A stretch of DNA of 64,000 nt from Moniliophthora roreri (Eukaryota > Basidiomycota > Agaricomycetes > Agaricales > Marasmiaceae): assembly GCA_001466705.2 (NCBI GenBank), contig LATX02000193.1:124001-188000 (forward strand), read 5' to 3'. Numbering within the stretch: the stretch's first letter is position 1; each line of letters opens with the position of its first letter. The notes under the pieces were generated by a model that was given only the letters and a program-made list of their open reading frames with translations, ran no database searches and was not told the origin of the DNA. Positions 1 to 11,043 of the stretch are shown piece by piece. A program made the position numbers and the translations under genes.

Positions 1-2384
1 CACCATGCCGGGGTAGAACAGTGAGATCATGGCATATTCACATTGTAATTCTCCTACCTCTGAAACATAAAGCGTTATTGCACCTCCCAGGACCTTCCAG
101 CTCTCGCATTACGTATGAAATTGTCCTATTTGACTGCAATTTGGGGCACGAGCGGGGCATTTGAGGTCAGTCTCAAGACGCGATGTCCGAAGCCAGAGGC
201 GAAAATTCTACAACGCTGTTCGCCGTAACCGTACACTTTATGATGACTTGACGGATACGATTTTGACGACCATATCGGACAATTTTCTACAGACGTCCAT
301 TAGGCGCGCAGCACAAATCACCAGGAACATTCTTTGGGGGTGCCGTATCCTAAAGTATAGAAGTGATATTCCATATGCGGGAAGGAGGAGGCGAAGGAGC
401 GATGGGACATAAAGTTACTTGTGAGGCCCCGACCATTCCAGACCATCAATTAGGGTTGTGTTGGGAGGTTTTTTCGCGCTGAGAAGATGACGCGTCGCTG
501 GTGGGTGAGGGTAATTTGGGGTTAAAACCAAAATTATTCTTCTGTTTTGCGTTCGTTGTGGTTAAGGTATTAAATTGACGAGTTCGACTGAGGGCGGGAG
601 GGAGCCGGTAGAGATAGTGAAGAGGGATAGAAAGAGGAGCGGCAAGTGTCATGCGTTTTGTGATCGGCGGCTCAGCAAGCGATACCTTCCTGAGATGGTT
701 ACGAAGAATCGGAGGGGATATGTGCGGGGCCTTAGACTTGAGGATGGTCACCGTGAAAGGCGGCTATTGATGGGTGTATCAAGACTCAATCTCGAAGGAT
801 GGGCACATTTTGACGCCGTTGGGGTACTACAGCCTTGCCATCGTTCTGGCAGGATATACTTCTCGCTCGTGAATAGCTGCGAGAAGGCCGATAAAGGTGT
901 TACTGATTATTGTGTATCGGTGGTGAGTGCTCCAAATGCATGCAACGCACCAAAGATTTAGTCCCAGTAGGAGTCATAATCGATGTTTTATGACCCCCAG
1001 TGATCACTGCATTGAGCTCTGAGCTAAAGGTTAGCCATCTACATCGTAATCTTTGCGGATAAAATCGAGATGCACCTTTTCTCCTTGACAACGACGCCAT
1101 CCTGGCACCCCTTGAACCACAGACTTGATGAATTAAACGCGGGAGCCAACCGAGAGAGATAAAAAGGGATTGTTCTTGAGATATGTATGTACAGGATGAA
1201 ATGGAACATAGTGGTTCGAGATGACTCGGCTAATACTGTCGGATCTAGACTCATCCGTGGCTGTGAGGCTAAACCGCCGGCAGACCACGTGCGCATACAG
1301 CTTTTTTTTTTTCGTTTCCATTCCGCTCCTTCTTCCTCGGACGCCATGGCTGGCAGGTTCTCTTCGTTCGAGTAAAGTCTCTCACTCTGCTCACTGATTG
1401 CCTGAGCGCCTGACAGTAGCAGTCTGGAGTCACGGTGGTGGGAGGGAGTCTGGCTCCTGCGTCAGGCAAGGTGAAAAGTTGAAAAAAGAAAATCTTCAAT
1501 TATTGTATCATTTACCAGGCGCCGAAGCATCATAACAAACTCTCGTCAGTGCCGCTCTGGTTTCCGCATCATGTAGGTGCAAGGTCCGCGCGCTTCTCTT
1601 CCTGCTCCCATCTCAAGTTCTTCGTCGGAGCCGCAGCTGCTCGACAGTTATCTTTCGTGTCTGTCATTGCTACGCACTACTAGCCATGAGTGGTATCTTG
1701 AGGTCTTCCATCGAAAGGCTCTCCCACTTCCGATCCCTGATCAGTGATCACTGAACTTTGGTTTATTGCGAATCTCTAGATTGAAGCCGTGAGGTACGTT
1801 TCTTCTAGTACTTCGAAATGCATCTGATACATCATAGATTGTGTCGTATATCCAGAACATAATGGCTCGAATAGCGTTCGTTCTACCCTCAGGGCTCTGC
1901 ACGAACTAGTGAGCACGGGTCACCTGTGACGGCGAAATGACTGAGCCAAAGGCGAGACGTAATCATTTCTACAAGCTAACTTTAAATCTGTATTCCTCGC
2001 CACCGCAGACCTGTTTCCGCAAGTATCTCTGTCTGCTGCTTATCTTTTCTAGATACCATATAGCAGACTCGTTGGAGTGGAAAGGTGTCTCATGGGCTGC
2101 GTTGCTAGCAAGTCTCAGTCAGATCCAGAACCCGGATCATCTGTCGTCACATTCAAAGCCGTCCTCGACTATCACACTATGTCCTTTCCCATATACCACT
2201 ACCACGATTGCTGCTCCGATGCACACACAATAAGGCGTTTCAGTCGACGAAAACTGCTCTGCGACAACCCGATCTCAATCATCGTCCCAATAACAAAGTT
2301 GTGCAGTAAAGGTTTACTGAAGTAAGACTATGACCCTATTATTGCAGATAAATATCTGTCTAGCCGCAAGCTTCTTCCTCAAAC
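1..2384. other. no confident gene; upstream region of the first F-box gene
   Basis: Short open frames occur on both strands (for example plus 575-961 and 1937-2233), but none has a recognisable domain, splice structure or paralogue elsewhere in the window. The one notable item is the repeated block at 1265-1374, listed separately. The stretch from about 1.4 to 2.38 kb may hold promoter or 5' untranslated sequence of the F-box gene that starts at 2385. Confidence 0.4.
1265..1374 (+). repeat. dispersed promoter/first-exon-like block, copy 1
   Basis: This block is closely matched at 6589-6711. Both copies share GAGGCTAAACCGCCGGCAGA, a CACGTG E-box (here 1286-1291), a T-rich stretch, and a short frame starting with the codons for MAGRFS. 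In this copy the short frame runs to a GTAAAG that could be a splice donor. A core promoter, leader and first coding exon duplicated without the rest of their gene would look like this. That reading is inference; the repeat itself is directly visible. Confidence 0.6.
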
Positions 2385-3672
2385 ATGCCTCCTTCCCATC
2401 TACCATTCGAAATCGTCGAAAAAATTTTAACCCACCTCGTACGGAAACCACTCGTTTACAACGCCAGAAACCCCGATTTGCTCTCATGCTCTCTGGTTTC
2501 TCGTACCTGGTTGGGCGCTGCACGGGAACACATGTGGGATAGTGATTGGTTTGGGATCCCGCAGGCAGAATGCCAGTTTACTGCGCTGAAGCTCCTCTGT
2601 GCATCACCCCTATATTCTCTCCGACTGGACAAAGTTGCCAACATTTGTGCGGACTTATGCGATCCCTGGATCACGTCATTCTTCGAATGGTGTTCCCCCT
2701 TCTTTACCGGGGTAACTCGAATCGAGATTGGTGATCAGAGTTTTGCTCCCGGATCCGCTACACTTCCAAAGGGTATTTTTGCAGGGTTCCCGGCTCTCAA
2801 ATTCCTGTCAATCTACAGAATGCACTTTGCTTCTATCAACGATTTCTATGACCTCCTTTTATCACTCAAGGAACTGGAACACCTAAGCTGTCGGGAGGTG
2901 TTTTTAGAGAACAAGAAGACGGAAGAGTCGGACGAATTATTGATAAAGTCAAGCATTCGTAGGCTCGATGTTGATTTTGATTCATTCTTTGCACTCTTTT
3001 ATCGAAGAGTTGCATTTACCGGCCTCCAGGAGTTATACTTTGAAGAGCCCTATGGAAATTCCCTCCACGGCACCCAACAACACCATTATAACGATCATCG
3101 ATGGAGGGGCATTGGCGATATATTGGCTTATACCGGGCATCGTTTAGTGAAGTTAACGTTAGTGTTACTCAGGAAATTAGACTTCTGTGAGTCCTTGATG
3201 CATATTGATGGTGTGGTGATACTAATTCCGTTTGCGCTTCTCATCAGCAACTTTCATCCAAACCTCTATGGATCTACCTACGAAGACGCCAATACTGCGC
3301 GAGTTGGAAATTCAAATCGGGGTCCTTGCTGATGTCGACAAACTACTCTTACCCATGATCTCGTTCAGGCGGCCCCATCAGCAGCTTTCTAGTCTCAAAA
3401 TTTATGGCCTTCCTGATAACCTGCGCGAATTTGATAGCATATTGGAGCGTTCCACCCCCAGATTGCAGGAGCTCAAATTCTTCGCATTTAGCGTTTCCCA
3501 GGAGTACATGTCGGATGATGCTAGTTGGCCGTGGGGTATGACGTTGGACCACTTGCAGTGCGGGAGTGAGGATTGGCGCAAGGCGAGGATATATATGCTC
3601 AAAATTGGTGATATGATGCCCTGGTGCGAGAAGCAGCAATGTCTGGTTCCGGTATTTACTCTTAGAGGCTGA
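2385..3672 (+). CDS. F-box protein, two exons
   Basis: Exon 1 is 2385-3186, the intron is 3187-3247 (GTGAGT...CAG, 61 bp) and exon 2 is 3248-3672, giving 408 residues in one frame. The N-terminus (LPFEIVEKILTHL, then LLSCSLVSRTWLGAARE at about residues 31-47) is a typical F-box, the Skp1-binding motif of SCF ubiquitin ligases. The remainder has leucine-rich segments (for example TPILRELEIQI and LSSLKIYGLPDNL) like the degenerate LRR region of many Agaricomycete F-box proteins, which binds substrates. The start is chosen because the F-box begins a few residues after it. No substrate can be inferred. An F-box pseudogene lies about 0.9 kb downstream. Confidence 0.8.
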
Positions 3673-3748
3673 TGATAAGTAGAATAAGATCATTAAAGTG
3701 AACAATTGACTCTTTTGTTACTTTGTTACTACGTGAAATCATTCAAAC

Positions 3749-4077
3749 TTATCTGCGATAGAATGTAGCGAATGTATTTCGGAGACACGACCCCAGCTTG
3801 GAATTATTGTGCTCAGTCAATCCTGCTCTGCTACAATGTATTGTGAGCCAGTCCACGTCATTAAAAGGGTTCCACCATTGCAAGAAGTACTCCAGTATGG
3901 GGTGTCCAACTCTCCCTTCATTAGTGAGATGGAGATCGATATGCGTAACATGCCTATTGTAATGCCTTGAGGCACAGCTAAAAGCCAACAAACGAGTGCT
4001 CTAGTTGTCCAGGGCAAGCCGATGAGCTTCCAGATATAAATACGACCAGAGCGATCAAGCTCCCAAGTCACGGTCAT
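3749..4077 (-). pseudogene. possible fragment of an F-box/LRR-type protein
   Basis: Two overlapping minus-strand frames (ending at 3749 and 3817) give short peptides. One includes HVTHIDLHLTNEG and LEYFLQWWNPF, which resemble the LRR-like C-terminal part of Agaricomycete F-box proteins. No F-box, clear start or splice pattern is visible. It lies head-on between two plus-strand F-box loci, so a decayed inverted paralogue is plausible. It could also be a chance frame. Confidence 0.25.
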
Positions 4078-4534
4078 CCAAAGAGATATATACAGGTATG
4101 GACTCGGAACGAGGCTTTGTGTGCCCTAGTAACCGCTTCTTTGAGCTAAAAATTAGTCATCTGCGCCAAATATATTCCAGATAGGACTATCGTACACGTT
4201 TTTCGAGTCTTTTACCAAACAACGACGCTCAAACGAAAATTTCCAACAGTCGATGAAAAACGCGGGATTTATAGCTTGTAAGAAATCGGTGATTTAGGCC
4301 TGTGAAAAGTAACCATTTTTGAGATATCTGAGGAGATGAATTGAAACGCGTACTAGGCTGTACTAGGTCCAAGTCCTGAATTCGGCCGCTTCGAGATGAC
4401 GGGGAAAAGCAAAAGGCGCATGCAGTGCCAATTTCTCACGCTCGCTTCTTTCTTCTTCCCATCAATATGCCGGGTGACAGGTTTTATTCTTCAACTCTCG
4501 TGTTCTCATGTTAAATGCCACTTTCAGTTTTGAG

Positions 4535-6024
4535 ATGGGAACCGAGCAGGCTACGAAACTCCTTCGATTTGGACACATCCTCCCCAAAGATCAAGTCAAA
4601 AGATTGAAGGAACTACTCACATCGATCACCGTGACGGTGGACGAACGAAAAGCTGCTCTTTACAGAGCGCTCCTGGCACCAATTCGTCGATTACCCCCAG
4701 AAATTCTTATCCAAATATTTCTCTTGACGGATGCCACTTCTGATCTGGGTCGAAAGACTCGGTCGGATCCTCTGATTCTCGGTGCAGTTTGCGCCTACTG
4801 GCGCACTGTTTCGCAGGATACACCTGGGCTGTGGGGATCTTTTACACTCAAAATCTCCAGCGGAATCTATCCAGAACACGTACTCCAGCTTCTCGAGCTC
4901 GATCTAGCGCGCTTCAGGTTACCTTACTCCTCGAGGAGAGCTATTCCATCCATGATATTCTCGTGGGACGTCGTTTCGGATGGCAACCATACATCGAAAG
5001 AGTGGCTAGCTCCAGCCAACCGCTCTCTGTCCAGGAGGAACTCATCAGCGCCGTCATGGACCACGCAGATCGCACTCACACCCTTCAGATTCGGCTGCAA
5101 GGCGCCCGGCGGATCTCTAGTTCCATATACTCAGGAATCTGTTCCTGGATGTCTACATGTGGGAGCTCATCCCAGAAGTGCTGAATAGCTTCAATGCTTT
5201 TTCTCTAAGAGGCCTGAGCCTCTTGGCCACATTGAAAGATCACGAGTTTTTCGAGGCTACCAGGTTCGATTTCACCCAAATCACCCACTTCGGCACCTCT
5301 ATAATAACTACTGCAACCGCTTTCGACCTGTCACAATTTGAGGTTGGCGTCGTTCGCCATTGTATCTCCCGGTAGCGTCGAAGCAGGAAGCCAGATGACA
5401 AAGCAATCTCTTCGATTACCTCACCTTCAATCATTGACCTTTAGTTTCCCCTCGGATCAATGGAGTATTGGGGAACTTTACATCTACCAGCTTCTCGACA
5501 CGCTCATATTACCGTCTTTGACATCGCTATCCCTGATCGGGACGGTGAACCACTACTGATGTGTACACGATGCATTTCTCAACTCACTTTCCGCTATGAT
5601 TGCACGTTCGGGCTCTCTTGTCGAGTATTTCCAAGTGCTCCACTTGCAACTCCGGGATACGGACTTGCTTTCGCTGTTCAAATTCATGCCTAAGCTCAGG
5701 GATCTGATAGTAACCGAGGCAAGCGATCGACCCTACGAGATCGTCACTGTCGAGTTCCTTCGACAACTCGCCATCGTGCCACCTAGACACTTGAGGCTCC
5801 TGGTAGCTGGTCTTTGGACAGATGAGCATACAGGAGCTTTAGAGGTGCTGTCTAGATCTGGGGTTCAATCCGTTTACTTGGAAATTCGGAAAAAGGTTGC
5901 ACAGGTGGATATCAATCATTTCCGAGATATGCAGAAGAAAAGTTTTGCAGTCCGAGTGATGCACAGACGGAAGAAAGGTGATCTCTCGTGGCGTTGTTGG
6001 AATATGGAAATCGTAAACGGATGA
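4535..6024 (+). pseudogene. F-box protein pseudogene with several frameshifts and a stop
   Basis: The start (MGTEQATKLLRFGH) and the F-box-like core (LLAPIRRLPPEILIQIFLLT, then LGAVCAYWRTVSQDTPGLW) match the large Agaricomycete F-box family. The reading frame then shifts near 4915, again near 5115 and near 5340, and meets an in-frame TGA near 5557 before resuming (SGSLVEYFQVLHLQLRDTD...) to a final stop at 6024. I could not place normal-length introns that would repair these shifts. The aligned frames still show family-like LRR segments, so this looks like a young pseudogene. A minor chance remains that unusual introns rescue part of it. Confidence 0.6.
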
Positions 6025-6588
6025 GAAGAGATAGAAAGTGTAATGTTGAAATGTCCGTAACTTTATTTCACGTTGTTCATCGCGTTTAGAAATTGCTCAT
6101 AATCGTAATTGTGCAGATTATATCTTTCCTTTTTGTTATTTTTCTTGTCGATAGCTCGCCGTATACCTCCTGTGTCTTTTACGGATAACCCCTTTCATTT
6201 TACCCCCACCGTCTCCCTTCGGAATTAAGAAGACCATCCAAACCGGCTTCCTTGGACAAAAGGATATCCCAACGTGGGTAAATCAAGCGTTCAGAGCCCA
6301 CTTAAAGCTTCTGTATACTTTACCTTTTAATCCATAGAATGAAATGTGGTGGCAACTCGACTTTGGTGCGGTACGTCGAATGGAGCGGCCATGGAGTACT
6401 TAATTCCAAGGTTGTTGGCTGATTGAGAGTTGAGATATACTGGGTATTCTGTCGCATAACGTGGGTAATTTTTACACTTGTGCAGTGAAACTGTTGGAAT
6501 CGCGAGAGGCCAACTATAGCCATATTACTTGGTCCAAATTGCGCCGGTGAGTCGTAGACGCTCATGACCGATCGTGGACCTAGGCTCA

Positions 6589-6711
6589 GAGGCTAAACCG
6601 CCGGCAGACCACGTGCGCAGTTTACAGCTCTTTTTCTCCTCTCCTCAGGTTTTTTCATTCCGCTCCTTCTTCCTCGGACGCCATGGCTGGCAGGTTCTCT
6701 ACGCTCGATTA
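6589..6711 (+). repeat. dispersed promoter/first-exon-like block, copy 2
   Basis: Partner of 1265-1374. The CACGTG lies at 6610-6615 and the shared tail includes the start of the short MAGRFS frame. The copies differ mainly in the T-rich spacer, where this copy has extra bases. No F-box gene follows; the next gene is the MFS at 7396. Confidence 0.6.
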
Positions 6712-7313
6712 ATTCTGTTTCATGTTCTGCTCTCTCATGTCAAACCAACGGGAATATCTGGAACACGAATCATATCCTATCGTACGGCTCTCCATCCAAG
6801 TGTTCATCCGTTGGCCTCCGATCCTCTGATCATGATCGTAAACTCAACTTCAGATAACAGCTCCAGAATCTGTTTCTATATCGTCAAGCGATTTAGAGGG
6901 GCTCGGTCCTTCGCGTTTGAGGGGTTTTGGCCGGCTCCACAGGATGGCGAGAAATTTTCCGTGTCGGAAAGGTACACAGTAGAGTGCTTTTGGAACTAGA
7001 GAAGCTTATGGAATCAAGACTTATGGACTTGTAAGGGGTGATTACTCAGTGGTGTGGACTTTTTTTTCTTATCTTTACCTTACCATCCCAGATGAGTCAT
7101 GGCCAAGCGGAGCATGGAACATTGGGTTCACTGGCGAAATTCGCGCTAGCTACATCATTCCATTTGAAAGATGTTGCGGTGACATTTCCCACCCGCTTGA
7201 TCTCCACTATTGATTTTGGGGCGTCAACGGGCATAAATACCTCTTTCTTATCGCGAGTAGTGGCAAAGCGATCTTATGATTTTAGCCCCCCGTCACTCCA
7301 GTCACACGTCCAT

Positions 7314-7320
7314 TATAAAT
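7314..7320 (+). promoter_or_regulatory. TATA-like element of the MFS gene
   Basis: TATAAAT lies 76-82 bp upstream of the ATG at 7396, a normal distance for a fungal core promoter. Assigned by position and sequence only. Confidence 0.4.
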
Positions 7321-7395
7321 TTCATCGGGACTAGCATCGCTTCCGTACTTTTGTCTCCGTCCACTATCCACCTCATTATCATTTGACCTTTGCTT

Positions 7396-10300
7396 ATGAC
7401 TTTGACGAAATCTCTCCGACTTTCGCTGGCTTCGAAACTGGATACCGATTTTAATGGTTACGAGGACGATATCGCAGGAGAGGATTCCAACGCAAATGAC
7501 CGGTCTTCAAGCTATGGGGGTGGAACAGGAATACCTGTTTTCAGGTCCTTCTCGATAAGCGATATATGGAATCGCAATGCCGACTGCGAGACGCCTACCA
7601 ACGAAAGGCCGCCTATACCCAGTTTGATACAACCTTCCGGAGAGGTGTATTACGCTACGCCATTGCCCTTCCTGTCGATGGTGGTACTCTCAATAGTATG
7701 TCGTTCAGCTTCTCGTTCTAGCAGGAAATAACGATAGTATTTGTACCAGACAATGCTCAGCGAGTTCCTCTCTGCCAATGTATCCGCCCCATTCATGCTA
7801 TTCATGGTAAAAGGTGTGTGCGCCGATATCATCTTCTTCCTTTTGTGCTGACATCTGCATTTTAGGCTTTGGTGTGGGTACTGACGATGCCGATGTTGCG
7901 TTCTGGACTGGGGTGCTTGGTGCGTCACTTTAGTTTTCCTTCTTCTTTCACCAACACTAATCGGATTTCTTTCCTAGTTTCCGTGTTCTTCCTCACCCAG
8001 TTCTTAACGTCGCTTCTATGGGTCCGTAAATTCCCAAAGCTGTGCTTCATACTTATCACAAAATTTTGGTAGGCCACTCTTGCCGAGAAATATTCCCCGC
8101 GCATGGTACTTTTCGTCTGTCTAATGGGCAGTGCAGTTTCGACCATAGTCTTCGGAGCTGCCAAGAGCCTTCCGGTGGCGTCGATGGCTCGTCTGGCTCA
8201 AGGTGTCTTCGCAGGATCCATTGGTGTCGCGAAGAGTTCGGTCGGAGTGATTACGGATAGTAGTAATGAGGGTCGGGCGTACGCGATACTTGGGTGAGTT
8301 TAGCGTCTGCGTTTGACAATCTTCTACTTACGTCCACATACTTATAGATTCTGCTGGGGATTCGGAAGTGTAGCTGGTGCAGTCGTTGGCGGAATCTGTA
8401 AGCTTGCTGATTTCGTCGAGTTGGATAGCTTTGACTGACAGCTATCTGCTTAGTTGAACGCCCAGCAATAAAATGGCCTGGCATTTTCGGTTCGATACCA
8501 TTGTTCGTTGACTTTCCGTATATCCTCCCATGTGCGGTTGCTGCAAGTGTGATGGTGCTTGGTACGTCGTCGTGCTGCTTCGAAGTATATCCCTTTTTGG
8601 TGACCACCCTTGCGTTAGGTGCCTTCCTCACTTGTTTTCTTGGGCCAGACGTTGGTCCTCGACAAGGAAGGGATTCTCTCCTCGTCGAGAAAGCCTTTAT
8701 TCCCTTACCCGACGATCCCGCGCCCAGCACGAATCTTAATCGCGCTAGTTCTGCGGTTAGCGTCAAACACCTATCCCGGAAGTTGTCCGGATACTTCAAC
8801 GAACCAACAGTCGAGGAGAGCACCCCGCTCATCCCACCTCAACTCGCCCCACGACCTATATCCAACTACTCCACTGTAAATCCACGACAGGGCTACCCGC
8901 TCGACAGAACTCAGACGATGACTATTGATAGCACTCGGTCAAGTCGTGGTCGTTCTCGTTTCTTTTCCGGAAGTTTTGGTCGGCGGTCGGCTCGAGATGC
9001 CCATATCAGTGGTATTGTACGACCAAGAGGGCGGAGCATCGTTAGCTACGTCAGTACTACTGACAACGACACTGAGAGGGGTGATGATGCTGGAAATGGG
9101 AATAGGAGACTCAGTCGCTATGCTTCGGATCTTAGCCTGTTGCACCGAATGGTTCTGGCGAATGAAAACTTGGTGAGGGGTGGGATTGCTGACCTTTGGG
9201 TTGCGGCGGCGATCAGTATGGAGGGCGATGGTGATCAAGAACCCTTCGAATACGATGGCGATGACGAGGCTGTAGATGTGTTTACTGAAGGTGATGAGAC
9301 GGAAGCAGAGGCAGACGCAGTTGTGGAGGATGATAACGACGAAAATAGGAATAATGAGGATCGTGGCAGGCGGGTATCGTTCTCCACCGCAACAGATACT
9401 CCTTCGCGTAATCGTGCCAGGTCATCGAGTACCTCTGCAGCTCCTTTGCAAAATACACCTTCTCGACTTGCTCGTCCTTTCTTTGGTCGTCAAACCTCTG
9501 ATATCAACACCCCTACACCAGTTCCTGTATCTCCCGTTTTTAACCGCATCGAAGCCCCGGAACGATTCTTCCCTCGATCTGACACTATCGAATCCAACAT
9601 GTCCAACTTTCGTGCGGTCATCGGCGAACCAGCTCTACCACCTATTCTCGAGACTCGGCGTCTATCCAATTTCGAGCCAGTCTACCCACCTCTTGAGACG
9701 GTCCATGGGGATGAAGCCGACTTGGCCGCTTCCGCGTTAGTCAAAGAAGGGAAAGAGGCGGTACCGTCGTTGATGTCTGAGATTCCGCTCCTGGTGATCG
9801 TACAGTACGGGCTGCTGGCGCTGCACAGTACGACGCATGATCAGGTCTTCATGAGTTATCTTGTATCGTGAGTGTCGCTCTTCTGCAGCCGTGATGTGTC
9901 GCTCACTAATCATATGTCCCTATAGTAATTACAATACTGGGGGTTTGAACTTGAACGCAGGCCATTTCGCTCAACTCAGTAAGTCATTCCCATATACTCT
10001 CAACAGATGTCAATGTAGGCGTTGACAATTCTTTGATGAACAGTTGCGACGATGTGCTTGTTCCAAATCTTTTACCAATTCTATCTCTATCCGTAAGTCA
10101 TTCTTGATTTATCTTTACCCTGACTTGATGCTTATACATCGCTCCTAGGAATGTTGGGTACGTTGTTTAGCACAATCAGCCCTCCCCGCTCGACCACCTG
10201 ACTATCGTCTCAGACCGCCACGAGGCCCCTTTTCGCATCTCACAATGTTCCAAGTCGGCTGCCTGCTATTCATTCCCTCTTACGTTTCCGCCATATTCCT

Positions 10301-10865
10301 CCGAAGTATGGCTAGCCCCGATGGACACGGAGACGGGTTGTTGATGATTGGTACGTTTTGTTTGACTTGTTGCTCCGCCTTTTCCGGTGCTCATTCATTC
10401 TCCATTATAGCGCTGACAGGTGGAACGTTAGTATTTTTTTACACTAATCCATAAAGTGAAACAACTCCAGACTAATCGTGCATCCCAGTGCAATCAGGTA
10501 TTGCGGTAGTACTTTTGGTTATACCGCCATTTCTATCTTATTAAACTACAGTAAGCAGCCGTTCTCAAGCATACATGAAAATCCCCGAGCTGATTTTTGA
10601 TTGATAGTGACACCTGTTCATGCTATCGGATATGCAAATGGAATAGCTCAGAGCGTCGTCAGTCTCGCGAGGTTTATCGGACCTATATTCGGTGGCTGGG
10701 TACGCGTTCCTTACCTTTACCCCTGATTTATGAGGGCTAATAGATATGCGTGTTTAGCTTTGGTCGTACAGTGTTCAGACAGATCCATCGGGATACTACC
10801 TTGGTTTCGTAGTGTGCTCGGTCATATGTGGGTTAGCAGTGCTCGGTAGCTTGACGATTCGGTGA
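7396..10865 (+). CDS. MFS facilitator with long acidic central loop (yeast YCR023C/ZIF1-like), 16 exons
   Basis: Exons: 7396-7695, 7750-7813, 7866-7919, 7978-8021, 8073-8293, 8348-8397, 8454-8561, 8619-9867, 9926-9978, 10044-10092, 10149-10157, 10214-10350, 10412-10427, 10489-10550, 10608-10699, 10758-10865. Together they give 2616 nt, 871 residues. After an N-terminal tail of about 100 residues come membrane segments with the MFS loop ATLAEKYSPRM (motif A) and GFCWGFGSVAGAVVGG (motif C). The large eighth exon (about 416 residues) is mostly a hydrophilic Ser/Arg-rich and then Asp/Glu-rich cytoplasmic loop. The second bundle includes GPPRGPFSHLTMFQVG. The layout matches fungal DHA1-like transporters of the YCR023C type. 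The substrate is unknown; efflux of small molecules is a family-based inference. It converges on P450 A, with 178 bp between the stops. Confidence 0.85.
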
Positions 10866-11043
10866 AAAATTGCTGGATTGGGACTGAAAGTATGCTCTCT
10901 ATTATATATCACTTAATCTATAACACAGTTGCTAGAGTTAGGACTATTGTGTAACAGTAGCACATTGATTTATAAATAAGACAAGTTACATCGTTGTTAG
11001 ATAATACAAGTACATCATTCATGTCAATACGACCACTGGGACA

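Larger units (their letters stand above)
6025..7395. other. intergenic; second E-box block and MFS promoter
   Basis: No gene is supported here. The stretch holds copy 2 of the repeated block (6589-6711) and, near its end, a TATA-like site upstream of the MFS start. Confidence 0.5.

Noticed and set aside
446..751. Minus-strand 101-codon frame near the left end
   Set aside because: Overlaps another open frame, has no domain or splice support, and low-complexity composition.
8562..8618. A 57-nt in-frame coding insertion in the MFS
   Set aside because: It has GTACGT...TTAG borders and removing it gives a normal TM5; its length being a multiple of three lets it read through, but it is best taken as an intron.
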